Origin: Loxodes magnus
Taxonomy: Eukaryota; Ciliophora; Karyorelictea; Loxodida; Loxodidae
Length of the DNA: 64,000 nucleotides
Direction of reading: 5' to 3'
Assembly: GCA_946699065.1 (NCBI GenBank)
Contig: CAMPDV010000084.1
Location: 558,001 to 622,000, forward strand
The position numbers and the translations under genes are program-made. Each line of letters starts with the position of its first letter. Position 1 is the stretch's first letter. The notes beneath the pieces are model-generated. The model did not search any database. It saw only the letters and a program-made list of their open reading frames with translations, and was not told the origin of the DNA. Of this stretch, positions 12,969 to 23,858 are shown piece after piece.

Positions 12969-14606
12969 ATGAAAGAAGTTTTGATATTATGAATATCGGT
13001 TTCATTAGCTTCCTAACTAAAAGTTTTTATTTCTGGAGATGAACATAGAGATCTAGTACCCCCAGATAACTTGACACTAAATACTCTGGTTATTGATTCT
13101 CTTGGCTAACAAGTTAACTATTAATGATCATGTGAAATTATCGTTTCTAATTACTAGAAAATTGATTACCAGATAGATGCCCTTGAAAAAAAGTGTAATT
13201 ATTCTACTTCTTAAATAACCTTATAAGGAGACTGATTTCCAGTTGGAAGCTTATTAGAACTAACAGTTAGAGCTTCAACTTCTAATAAAAGAGCCGCATA
13301 AGATACAGTTATTTTAAATATAACTTAAAGCTTATCTTCTCCTATATAAATATATTTGTAAGAATATGAGTTCAATATAGTGAATCCTTAGGAAAGCTTT
13401 ACAATGTAAGCAATTGTTCTAGATCCTAGCTTAGAAATTTAGTCAGTATCTTGGACATAAAGTCCAGGAGATATATGATAATCAGCTAGCTTCTTTGCTA
13501 CTACTCTGATGATATAAATAAATGCTACATAGCTCTATTAAGGAAATTACTACACATTTATGATAGAAGTTTAGGACGCTGAAAATAGATATAGAAGCTA
13601 TAAAGAGATATATATCAATAGACAGCCACAAGCTGGCAATTTCTACGTAGAGCCATAAAATGGAAATGCTTGGGATACAGTATTTAATCTAAAGAGCGAA
13701 GATGATTATGATATAGAAGAGTTTTTACCTTTGAGCTACTAATTCATTTATTTAGATTAATATTCAGTAGAATATCCTTTAAGTTAAAAAGATGATAGGC
13801 AAGAGAAGAAACTTAAGTTACCTTATATCAAATGTAGTGAGCTATAGAATTTGACAGTTGGAGTTGTGATTTATGACTAATTTAATGCGACGACTAAGTC
13901 ATGGTTTGATATAAGTATTACGAAAAAACTTCTGAACATATCTTTAGAAATATAAAAACTGCAAAATTGAAAATTTATTTCAGGAATAGAAGCTTAGAAT
14001 TTCATGCATAGCATAGCTTTAGAAATTGGCAACAGTACATAAAAGCTAATTTCTTAACAAATGGGTTAATACCTTTGGTATTTATCCAATAGCATTGAAA
14101 ATAGGGAAATGTTTTAAATAGCAATTTCTAGCTTTTATGAAATAAGATTCAGTGTATCTTATTAGAATTTACAGAACTATATTGATAGTTTTTATCAATG
14201 CCTCAACCAAGGAAACTATCCACTTAACTATTTATAAATGCAATAGTCTACCTAAATAGTAAAGCAAATGTTCAGTATAAAAGTATAAAAACCCTCTAAT
14301 GATTAAAAAGTATATTTGGATCATAATAACCTCACTAGTATAAACAACTTTCAATATGATCAGACTAATATTTCTATTTGATAGATCTTAAATAAACTAG
14401 AACTGTTGTATGCTTAAGGAAAGTCTATTCAATTTTTATCAATAGAACTCTGGGACCTAAATGATTTCTTTTTTGAAATACAGATAAGTGATCATATAAG
14501 TGATAAGTATGAATAATGATAGTAGCATCATTTAGATTTTGCTATCACTAATTTCACTGAAAACTCAAAAGGTTGCTTTGTTAAAATATTTTCATATTAT
14601 AATAAG
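12969..14606 (+). pseudogene. REJ/polycystin-type surface protein gene, interrupted
   Basis: ATG 12969 begins a signal-peptide-like N-terminus (MKEVLILWISVSLASQ). The frame then stays open without a shift for 546 codons. It reads as a large extracellular region of the REJ (receptor for egg jelly) / polycystin type: a W-S-C near codon 58, SWTQSPGD, an NRQPQAGNF block followed by LPLSYQF, and NLTVGVVIYDQFNATT. Such proteins are usually surface receptors or channel-associated proteins. About seven in-frame TGA codons fall where Trp is expected, alongside five TGG. At 14605 the frame runs into a SINE-like S element. Plausible downstream coding (TKINIQAIQKHGNQF) resumes near 15080, only to meet a second element near 15205. 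The membrane half is not visible, so I call it disrupted, unless the insertions are removed during nuclear development. Confidence 0.65.
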
Positions 14607-15077
14607 AGGTTGGGGAAGTAAAGTACCCATAATCGACTTTATGTCTTCCTCTGCTTTGGTTTGGCCTCGAGACATAAGATTCTTAGACCTTCGACACTGG
14701 CTTGGCTTAGTTTAATTTTAATACTGGAACTAAAAAGAAATAAAATTGCGAGCTTCATCAGAGGTGGGGAATTTAAGTACCCATAATTGACACATGTCGT
14801 CCTCTGCTTTGGTGATGCAATGAGACACAATCCTGCCATGTCCTTGGACCTCCAACAAGTATTAAAGATTACGAGTATTCTAAAATTATATCAGTATTGA
14901 ACATTTTTATCAGTATCTGATAATTATACCAGTATTGAGCAAGGTTTATCAGTATCTGATAATTTTATCAGTAACAAACATTCTTGTCAGTATGAAACAT
15001 TTTTTTTAAAGAGCTGCGCACCAACGAGAGTGCTACGCGCTCTATATTCAAATTTATTTATTTATTATTTATTTATA
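14605..15077 (+). mobile_element. SINE-like S element, copy S1, 5'-truncated
   Basis: About 440 bp nearly identical to S2 (25289-25798) and S3 (33233-33690) but lacking their first 45-60 bp. It begins at agaggttgggg inside the REJ-like gene. It contains two related stem-loop units (CAGAGG...CCTCTG with a shared TACCCATAAT core), a run of repeats built on tatcagtatctgata, and a 3' hairpin AGAGC-t-GCG...CGC-GCTCT. An (ATTT)n-like tail follows. Loss of the 5' end with a kept tail is the pattern of incomplete reverse transcription. It has no ORF of its own that I would trust. Confidence 0.8.
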
Positions 15078-15195
15078 GACTCTACCAAAATAAATATTCA
15101 AGCAATTTAAAAACATGGAAATTAGTTTGACTCTAAAAGCCATTATTTAATTTATGAATTTGCCTATATTTTTAAATTTTTGCTTCAGATATAAA
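15075..15195 (+). pseudogene. Continuation of the REJ-like gene after the S1 insertion
   Basis: Directly after the S1 tail the reading TKINIQAIQKHGNQF then SHYLIYEFAYIFKFLL has coding texture in one frame, on the same strand as the gene broken at 14606. This suggests the insertion split one coding region. It stops at the 3' end of the minus-strand element that begins near 15205. Confidence 0.35.
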
Positions 15196-15204
15196 ATAAA
15201 GTTA

Positions 15205-15735
15205 ATTAATTAATTAAATTAGCTTAGTACCACCATTGTTTGGTTCACCACGAAAAAATAAAGAAGCCAAATTTAATTATTAATAATAGGCTAGAAATGC
15301 TTCTAGCTACATCTGGTCTCTTTGCTTCTTGTCTTCTTCACTCCATTTTTATAATCAAAATTGATTGCCTTCACTCTTCAAATTCTTGTATTTCTTCCAA
15401 AAGCTGGAGTTAGAAGGGGTTAGAGAACATTCCAATATTTGTGTCAAATGACTCAGTTAGGTTAATTCTTCTAAGTAATAATTATTTTTGATCTCAGTCA
15501 TGTCTTTTCTTTATTGTTTTCTAATTCCTGATCAGAATAGCGAATGGCAAAATCAAGATAACTCTGAGATCTGGGTTTCGGTTCCCTCTAATCGACCTCT
15601 CGTAAAGATAGAGAGAACCCTCTAACAAATAAGGCTTATCACACAATGGGCCCGTTCTTATTTGCTTGTGGTGGCATCTATTGCAAGAGTACTTGCAATG
15701 CAGACATGACTGCATCGTATTACCTACTCGATCAA
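15205..15735 (-). mobile_element. Gag-only retroposon, 5'-truncated copy M0
   Basis: Minus-strand translation from about 15715 gives a Cys/His cluster (SCLHCKYSCNRCHH), then LCDK...GSLYLYERS, resembling the YC-x3-G-x-IY-R motif of related elements. A C-terminal part (SSFWKKYKNLKSEGNQF then WSEEDKKQRDQM) follows in another frame. The 3' end has ggtgaacc...ggtggtac, the same type of foldback seen at the 3' end of L1 and L3, followed by TTAA-type repeats. The coiled coil is missing, so the copy is 5'-truncated. The frame is broken. Confidence 0.55.
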
Positions 15736-15739
15736 CTAG

Positions 15740-16057
15740 AAACTAGAATCCATTTTAAAAATGAATATATAATAAAAACGAAATATAGGATTATATTATT
15801 TAAAGTCTAAACAAAAGAACAAAATATGAAAACAGTTTCTAATAAATTATAATAATAATATAATTATTAATAATGATGACTTAAATAAATTTTATTAAAA
15901 GCATTAAATAAATAAGTTTAATATCAATTAATTATAAAAATGTAATCAACCTTATGCTTAATATTTAAATTATAAATACATTCTATTATTTATATTTATT
16001 TTCAGGTTTTTTAATTATGTTTAGGAAGAATTTTAAATTTACCTTTAATATATAAAT
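15740..16057. other. AT-rich spacer
   Basis: Nothing recognisable between the M0 element and the inverted dispersed repeat. Confidence 0.4.
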
Positions 16058-16331
16058 TATTTTACTAAACTATAGATAATTTCTAAAGAAAAACTTCATT
16101 TATTAATTAATTAGCTTATTTTATTTCCTTTTCTTCCTTTATACTTACAAAATTTAGTTTTACACCTAAAATTACTGTCTCCTAATATATTCCTGAAATA
16201 TTAGAAAGGAAAGCTTATAGCAGTTAAAATAAGAATCCAGAATAAAATTAAATAAACGATAAGCAAATGTAAGAGATGGATTAGGAGTATAAGAAATAAA
16301 AATTAGAATTACTTTATTAAATAAAAGAAAT
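16058..16331. repeat. Dispersed repeat, arm 1, inverted relative to 34691-34966
   Basis: About 275 bp here are, as reverse complement, close to identical with 34691-34966 (for example ttttacacctaaaattactg here and its complement there). The two lie about 18.4 kb apart in opposite orientation. No ORF with known motifs, tail or terminal repeat was found, so the class (MITE, SINE or gene fragment) is open. Confidence 0.8.
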
Positions 16332-16980
16332 TAGTCTTCCTTCTTTACCTGATTAATTATCTAATTTTTATGATTGATTAGAATTTAAAATGAATTATTA
16401 AATCTTCATTGGATCAGTATAGCTTTAATCACAAATTGTTAGTGATTTACTTAATTAAGATTTTAAATTTCTTATATTTGTCTTCTGTTCTTTTAATTTC
16501 TTAATTAAATAAATGTGTAGAAGCTTTTAAACTCAATTCAGTATTCAAAATTTTATTATAATTTTAGAGTTAATTAATTTTTATATCTACGCCGTTTATT
16601 TGCTGAATTAGTTGCTTCACTGATCTTATATATTTTGCTTCTCCCCTATAAAAAATAAATCTCAATAAAGACACATAATTCATAATTAAGAGAATAACTT
16701 TAAGTAAATAGTTTCTTAAGTTCCATTTTATTATATTATATAATAACTTTAAAACATTATAATGAGTACTTTAAGTATAAATTAAAGTACTATGAAGTTA
16801 AACCTTATAAATATCTTTAATTTAATGTTTTAAAACAAATTTACTTTTTCAATAGCAAAATACTTAAGATTTACAACTATGCATTATTTTTGTCTAAATT
16901 TTAGATAAAAGAGCAATTAATAAAGTCCTTTTATAGACGCAATTTTTAACTTTAGAGTTATAATAAATATTTTAAATTTG
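16332..16980. other. AT-rich spacer
   Basis: No gene or repeat recognised. Confidence 0.45.
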
Positions 16981-16995
16981 ATATGTTGGTTTATA

Positions 16996-17839
16996 ATAAT
17001 AATAGTAAACTAAATGTTAAAAAAATGTTTTGGCATATTCTGGACTTTCAACCAGTTCCTCCCGCCATTTTTTTGACTCGGATGGATACCGCGACCATTT
17101 TTTTTATGTGGATGGTTACCACTGATTGCTTTCAAAAGAGCGCATAGACAGTTTTTATTTGTATATTCCTGTTGGAGTTATCCATAGAAAATTCAATGCT
17201 CTTCATGTTCTTTATTATACCTTTTCATTTAATTTCTTTCATTCTCAGCATTTTCTTAATAAGTGGTAATTGGATTGGCAATATCAACATTATTTTTTTA
17301 ATCTTCTTTTGACTAATATGTTTTTTAAATAGCTTATTTTCAATATTTTCTAGTCTTTTAATTAAGTTATTATCATATCTAATTTCTTTCTGTTCTTAAA
17401 CACTTTATAATGGAGTGAAAGTTTTTTCAATTTCCATCTTTGATATACGTTAAGATTTTTATTGCGATTACATTCAAAGTTGTTCTTCCGTTATTACCTT
17501 GTTTTCTATTAGCTGATTCTTAAGGATTTCCATTTCATTATTTTGCACGTCAATGTTTGTTGTAAGTTCCCGTATTAATAAGTCTTAATTATATATTGTT
17601 TCTTCGTATCAGGATATAATTTTTTACATTTGTTCGATCTTTTGTCGTAGTTCCTCTGAAATATCTGATTTAAATTCCTCAGTTTGCAAAGTTCCAGATC
17701 ATTATTTTACCTTATGAGTCGGAACTTGATTCTTCTTATTGTTTTTCTTTTTATCGAAGTACTTAAGCAGCCTTTTTCCGAGCATTTCTTATTTAATTTT
17801 CATTTAGTCTAATGTTCTGCTCCATCTTTTTTTTTTTAT
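16996..17839 (-). mobile_element. Gag-only retroposon, B family, full-length copy M2
   Basis: This 844 bp element is bounded by a perfect 15 bp target-site duplication, atatgttggtttata, at 16981-16995 and 17840-17854. On the minus strand it starts with an A-run leading to ATG (complement of 17823-17825) and MEQNIRLNENQIRNARKKAA. The coiled coil follows (EELRQKIEQM, NNEMEILKNQL). The knuckle C-W-Y-C-Q-S-N-Y-H-L-L-R-K-C is at 17248-17289, a perfect C-X2-C-X4-H-X4-C, and LWITPTGIYKQK comes next. Two frameshifts lie before the knuckle. The 3' end folds as CTGG-ttgaaagt-CCAG and ends in a (TTA)n tail. The same family is at 46598-47323. There is no reverse transcriptase. Confidence 0.85.
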
Positions 17840-17854
17840 ATATGTTGGTTTATA

Positions 17855-18281
17855 TGATATATTGGGAATCTACTATAAGTTATATTGCTAATCAAATTTA
17901 GTTATTAAAAGCTAATTCATTTTTATTACAGTTTCTAATTATCTTTAGACAGATAAGTTATAAAGTAACTATAGCATTCAATTTAATCTGTTTAATCTTC
18001 CTAAATGAATAAGTTTTAATCTCTCAGTTTATGTAATATATTTTAGAAAAATATCCTCTAAGCACTTCCTTTAAGTAAAATGCTTCATAAATTAAAACTT
18101 AAAATTAAAAATAATTTAAAGATAAATAGAAAGTTTTTATTGTTTTTAAATGTAACTAAGCAAAAAATTTTATAACAAGTAATAATTAAGCAGTCTAAAT
18201 GTAAAAACTTTATTATTCATAAATACTTTATATTATTACTATTTTATTTAAGATTTTTGGGTTATTATTTAATAAAAACAT
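17855..18281. repeat. Segmental duplication, left flank of tRNA-Leu(AAG)
   Basis: From about 17967 this flank aligns with 37380-38474, upstream of the tRNA-Leu pseudogene. Shared stretches include aaatgaataagttttaat and gattttt..ggttattattt next to the tRNA. The second locus holds a retroposon (37557-38300) that is absent here, so this copy represents the pre-insertion state. Confidence 0.75.
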
Positions 18282-18360
18282 GACAGCGGTGGGATTTGAA
18301 CCCACGCCCCGAAAGACTAGCGCCTTAAGCTAGCGCCTTAGACCACTCGGCCACGCTGTC
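18282..18360 (-). tRNA. tRNA-Leu(AAG)
   Basis: A 79-nt class II tRNA that differs from the two tRNA-Leu(UAG) genes at a single base. The anticodon loop is TTAAGGC instead of TTTAGGC, so wobble position 34 is A and the anticodon is AAG, which reads CUU and, as inosine, CUC/CUA. All stems are intact. The flanking sequence differs from that of the UAG copies and is shared with the pseudogene at 38475. Confidence 0.93.
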
Positions 18361-18639
18361 TTAATATGTCTTAAATTGTAAGTTTAAATATAAAAAAGCA
18401 AGTAAGACATAAAACAAAATTAATAATATTTAATAGAATATTAATCCTAAATAAAAGAACGCATTTATTCTTAATTTTAGAGATTATCTAAAATTTAGTT
18501 TTTATGAAAATTTATTATATAAATATAATAGTTTAAAAATAAATGTTTCTTATTTTTTAAAGTGCTTTATAATAAGCCTTTATTTTATTCCTATAAATAG
18601 AATAGCTTTAATAATTTAAATATTTTATTTAATAGAACA
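18361..18639. repeat. Segmental duplication, right flank of tRNA-Leu(AAG)
   Basis: The first 120 bp or so after the tRNA are nearly identical to 38541-38660 (ttaatatgtcttaaattgta and onward), and the two copies then diverge. The duplicated block continues into the gene-Y coding sequence. Confidence 0.75.
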
Positions 18640-19330
18640 TAATTTATGTCTACAATTAAAAATTTTTTGTAATTTCCGTTTAAATAAGTTTTTTTTAATT
18701 CTCCATGATGTTTCTTGTTCTAAATTTTCTTACGAAAATATTTTAAACCTCTTACTAAATTTTCTTCTTTTTTGAAAAACTTTTTTATCTTTCAATTTGA
18801 AATTTATAATCTTTTCTTCAATAATTCCTTGTATAAATTTGACTAATTTAACTACTTTTGAAAGTCGGATTTTTAGTAATCTAATTGATTTGATTTTGCT
18901 CATAAAAATTAATTATTTTATTTTTTTCTAAAAGTAACTTAATTATTACAAAATTTCTAAAATAATTCTAATAATTAATAGTATAAATTATTATTATTAT
19001 TTATAGTGACATTACCATTATTAGATTAACCATTTAAACTTTAACTCCATTTGGTCTTATAGAATATAGTTGCTTCTTACGTAGTTACACAAAGATTTCT
19101 TGCTTTCTTTTTCTATTTCTTATTGTTTTTCTTGTTCTTATAGTACATTATTTCCTTATATTCCTTCTAATAATTTCCTCATTTTAATATTGCTAGATAA
19201 TAAAGATATTTATAAATATGTTCTGATTCTTCAAAATATTAATCACATAAACATTCTGCACTGATTATGTATCCATATGGGAATATCTGAATTCATTTTA
19301 AAAATTATAAGGGTAAACTCTCAGTTTATA
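18640..19330 (-). CDS. Unidentified protein gene Y, copy 1 (approximate limits)
   Basis: A minus-strand frame reads as a coherent protein: PYGYIISAECLCDQYFEES, then YKYLYYLAILKWGNYQKEY, a Lys/Asn-rich stretch, then SDFQKQLNQS and a basic coil. The copy at 39330-39725 preserves SNAECL, FNES, IYEYLY and FQKRL, which supports real coding. I do not recognise the family. ECLCDQ hints at a small Cys-containing N-terminal motif. Both the start codon and the stop are uncertain. It lies about 280 bp from the tRNA-Leu(AAG) gene inside the segmental duplication. Confidence 0.4.
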
Positions 19331-19924
19331 AACGGAAATGTTCACTAAATAATGTATTTATTCAATTTAGTATATGATATTTAAGGAAACACACTTTGCT
19401 TATTGTATGCTTGATTAGTTATTCTTTTTCTAGTTGGTATAAGAGTGTTTCTTATAAGATATTTTTAGAAGATCATCCTTTTACCTTTAAGGATGAGATC
19501 TTTATTGAGATCTTGAAAAGTATTATTTTATAGTATCAAGCTGATATAATTAAATACTTTTATTCAAACCTTTCTTACATGATAAATCAATTTCGTATAC
19601 TAGATTATAAGAAATATTATACAAATCTGAATTTTGTAAATATTTTAGTTTAATTTAAAGTAAATTAACTTAAATTTCATTGTTTTCGTTTTTAATAAAA
19701 GAAATCAATATAAAACAATGAAAAAATAATTAAATGTATATTGAAAAAGTTTTGACTTTTCTTTGCTAATTAGTATTTTTATGCAATTCCTTAAGTTCTG
19801 GAAAATTTACATAAAAATAATATCACTAACATGCTTTGCTTTTGATAGAATCAAAATTCAACATTGCAAAATGTTTTAAAGTCAATGGAGATAAGTAAGT
19901 AAACATAATTACAATTTAAAAAGG
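19331..19924. other. AT-rich spacer with a small hairpin
   Basis: No gene was recognised. A foldback ATCCTT...AAGGAT at about 19475-19494 sits beside a second one, agatctttattgagatct. Neither has a context that assigns a role. Confidence 0.4.
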
Positions 19925-20745
19925 TTCATCGATTTAGGATGACTTGAAACCTCTAAGTCAAGGACGGTTTTTTTCTAGTAGCTGGAGCCACTTTCTTCCC
20001 ATCCTCTCATCTGGTATTATATCATTCCAGCCCATAAATTCGTCCTCTTTTGTTTTGGTAGAATTTATTGTAGTAAAACTTCCTCTCTTGTATAACTCGC
20101 AATTCCTAATTCTTTTTCTTCCTTTCCTTTTAATATTATTCTTTTATCGTCTTTAAAATTGTGCAGTTTCTTTACAAATGGTTAGATCTTTTGCCCACAT
20201 AGCATTTTTTGTTTGGGTCTTATTCAGATCTATTGCATTGGTTCCCCCAGTACCATCATAGTTTGCTATTTCTCTGGTTAATGATATATTCGCTATTATT
20301 CCAATCATTGTCATCTTTCTTAAGGGTTTTCTTCATTTGGTATTTTTAAGATTTATTAAATATTCATGACATTCTAGTTGGTGGTTCCAATAAAGAAATA
20401 ATCCATCCGGATCCTTTTACGTGATGTTTGGAAGCTTTCCTTTTCTAAGGTTTCTGTTTTCCATTCTGAGTTTTTTGAGCTCTTCCATGAAATGTCGCAA
20501 GTATTTGAGATTGCTCTTCCTGGTATTGTGGCATTACAAATTGTCTCACTGCTGCAGTCTCCTCCGTTATTCGTCCTTTCTTGTCGCTTTTCTTCAATTG
20601 GAATTGCTGTAATCTCTTTATAGCGTTTATTCCCATTTCTTACATGGCTTTGGGAATTTCCTACATCTGGTATCTTCCAGACTTCTGCTTTTTTGTCTTT
20701 TTTAGAGACGTTGTAGCTTCTTTTGCCATTTTCAAGCCATATTTA
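19925..20745 (-). mobile_element. Gag-only retroposon, copy M3
   Basis: On the minus strand an ATG near 20737 begins MAKEATTSLKKTKKQKSGRY. The frame stays open for over 100 codons (MGINAIKRLQQFQLKK, RITEETAAVRQF). A coiled coil (RHFMEELKKLRMENRNL) follows in a shifted frame. The knuckle reads C-Y-V-G-K-R-S-N-H-L-Q-R-N-C, the second Cys having become Gly, and RGRIYG follows. The 3' end folds as GGTT...AACC. This region has a higher G+C content than its surroundings. It is decayed in the second half, and no target-site duplication was found. Confidence 0.6.
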
Positions 20746-22391
20746 TTATAATTTTTTAAGAGGAGATAAATTTCCTTATTTGGAGAGAATTACAATAGCT
20801 TTAGAAATTGATAATCTACAATGGGAGTTTAATTATTTTAATCTTATTTATATCCTATGTGAGTAATTATTTCTTTATAGACAATTGGTTATCCATTAAT
20901 GTTTAAATTTTGTTATTTCTATTTTCCTTTTTACCAAAGCAGTAATTGCGTTAAAAATTGAAAGCATCATGCTGAGCTCTACTAAAGAGAAAACAATTTA
21001 TTTGGAGGTTTCTAATTTTATGAAAATAAATAGTTAATAAATAATGAAAGCTAATGCTAATTAATTGCAGATTTATGTTAGGAAAGTCTATATTTTATTT
21101 TAGTTTAGTATTAAAAAGCTGGATTTAAAATTTTCCATAATAACTAAGCTAGTTGAATCAGCGTATTTATCTTAACAAATCTAGAGTAAATTTAAAAAAT
21201 GCTGAAAACTAGTATATAGAAACTTTGATAATAATTATTTCTAAGTTAATAGTACTTATTTAAATCTTAAATTACTCTTAAAAATGAAAAAATTACTTTT
21301 ATTTTTTAACTTTTGTAAGTTACATATAAATAATAAGAAGTTTTGTAAAAATCACAAAAATAGGGTTTAGCACATGATATTTATACCTCAAACTAATAAA
21401 ATAAACAGACTAAAATATCTAAATAAAACAGATGTAATTAAAGAGCATATGTTTAAATTTGATGATATTTATTATATATAGCAATAGAAAGTTTAAATTT
21501 AAAAATATATTTTAAATATAGAAGCTTCTAGAAAAATAATTATACTCTAATATAGTAATATGCTAATTTTATATCTATCTTTATTTATTATTTTTTTAAA
21601 ACTTAACCAATATAAATAGAATTTAAGCTATTAAGAAAATTAAGTTGCCTATTTTAGCCAAAAAACTGTAAATTTCAATAATTTTTGGGAAAGAAATGAT
21701 CTAACAAAAGATTTAGATAAAAACTAAGGCTTACATTATTTGGTTAGTGTTGATAAAGTATTTAGATAAGTATTAAATGATTTAATTATTTATAATATGA
21801 ATAAATCAGTTTATTTTTGTTTATATAAAAAATAGAAAAAAATGAATGTAATAGATAAATTTATAAAATTAAAAATTAATCTAAAATTATGCAAAAATAG
21901 AATATTAATAAATCAATAGTATTTTATTAATAGATTTTAGTGGTTTATTTTATTTATTATTAATGTCTATAATCCAATTAATATAATTTATAAACAATCA
22001 AATCATATTATAAATGGATTAAATTCTTAGTTAGTTGCTTAACAAATTTGGTTTTTTAATTAATAATTAAAGTAATTATCATCAAATACACAAAAAAATA
22101 ATTTTAATCATAATTATTACTTGCTAAGTTAGTTAAAAGTTAAATCTATTTTCTAAAGGCTTTGTGAATAAGTATATTTTTAAAAGCTAGAATAATTAAA
22201 TAATACAGAAGTTAGATATATAGCAAAATTTAATTTTTAAATCAGAAGATACTTAAAGAAAGCACTTTTAATTAAATCCTAAAATTCCAATTTCTTATAT
22301 TCGAAATAAACATAATAAACTTCAATAAACTCTAAAAAGTTAGAAATAAATTAAAAAATTAACTATTAATTAGACTATTTAAATAGAAATC
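20746..22391. other. AT-rich spacer
   Basis: About 1.6 kb with no recognisable gene. The first 200 bp have slightly more mixed composition and could be decayed element sequence. Confidence 0.4.
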
Positions 22392-22409
22392 TATTTAAAG
22401 AGCTTAGGA

Positions 22410-23376
22410 TAAAAAAATGGTTGAAGGTTTCAAGTCAAGCTTCTATACCACCTCTTCCTTAGCCAAAAAGGAAGGGCGGAAGCAAGAAACCAAGTCTTAA
22501 TAATCTTAACATCTTCTCTATCACAACCTTAACCAACACTGAACTAGCAACTTGGAATCTAACAAAGCAACGAATGCAAACCTTGAAGAATATACACGCG
22601 GAAACTCCAACCTCAAGCGAGAAACCGAGGAGACAGATGAAGTCTGTTCTCCACCAGGAGGTATCAGAGTTCAACCCTTCTGGCCAGATGAGTATGGAGT
22701 AGCTCATCAAAGTGATACTGAACTTCCAGGAAGAAGTCAAGAGATTGAAGATGGACAATGATATGCTGATGGCAAAGCTAGACCTAGCAGAAGGAATTGA
22801 GTCAAGACTTATGTCCTAGGAAAGAGATCTTAACGCCTTTTGGAATATCTCACAAAGTCAGACTAACGAATCCTAAAATTAGCTTTAGAAACAGACTGAA
22901 CTGGATAACAGACTCGGAAAAGTAGAAGAGAAATTGAAAACTTTTAAGAAAGTGTAAAGCGAAACTGGAGCTATACATATGGAAATCGAAGTCTAGAAAG
23001 AGCAAACAAATCAAGGAAAATAATTAAAAATAAAAAAGAAATGTTTCTGCTGTGGAAGCGTATGACATTTTTATCGGAAGTGTTAGAATTCTAATAGAAA
23101 TAAAGAAACTATTGGATAAAAGTACAACTAAAGAAGAAAAAAGAAGAAGCAAGAATGAAAAGAATGTATTGCAATCTGGATGGTTCAATATACAAGACTA
23201 AGGTGGAACCAAGGCAAGTTAAAGGAGGGAAAACCTGGAAAAATCCGAGTTCCCAATCTCGCTAAAATTGGGCGACCCGAACTTTTATATTTAACAGCAG
23301 GGAGCATGAACTGCTGTATTCTTGACGGGGTTGAAAATCCTTAAAACGGAAAACTTAAAATTAATATTATTATTAT
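22410..23376 (+). mobile_element. Gag-only retroposon, A family, type copy LA
   Basis: The element sits between two copies of tatttaaagagcttagga (22392-22409 and 23377-23394), an 18 bp target-site duplication. It starts with an A-run into ATG 22417 and encodes VEGFKSSFYTTSSLAKKEG. A shifted frame then carries VSEFNPSGQMSMEQLIKV, QERDLNAFWN and a coiled coil to the knuckle C-F-C-C-G-S-V-W-H-F-Y-R-K-C at 23042-23083, with Trp coded by TGA. After another shift comes RMYCNLDGSIYKTK. The 3' end has ggggttgaaaatcc and then (ATT)n. It is full-length or nearly so but broken by at least two frameshifts. It is much richer in G+C than its surroundings, so the insertion is fairly recent. Confidence 0.85.
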
Positions 23377-23394
23377 TATTTAAAGAGCTTAGGA

Positions 23395-23858
23395 AATAAA
23401 GAAAAATAAATGTAAATAAAATAATAATCTAAAAATTCATAAAGTATAAGCTTAATATTTAAATAAGAGTAAAAATATAAAATAAATTAAAAATTATAAG
23501 AAAAATATATATAGGCTAATAATTATTTTATTTTGCTTAAATCTTAAGAATTTCTTTAATTACGATTAATATTAAATTAATTATTTAGAATTAGATTATG
23601 ATTAAGTTATATTTAAGAGTCAAACTGAGAAATCTTTGAAAAATCCTTTGAGATTTACTTTAATCATTTTCTTAAAGGTAAAATAGATTATTGGTTTCCC
23701 TTCTAGCTAATTTCTTATAATTTTAGTTTCTTCATTCTATATGGAAATTAACTAAAGGATTTGTAAAATTTGATATATTCTAATTAATCTTAATTTAATT
23801 TATGATTTTAGCTTTTAAAAAGACTCAAGTTCTCAATTAATTAGTAAGAAAAATAAAA
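23395..23858. other. AT-rich spacer
   Basis: No recognisable gene between the LA element and the receptor pseudogene. Confidence 0.4.
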
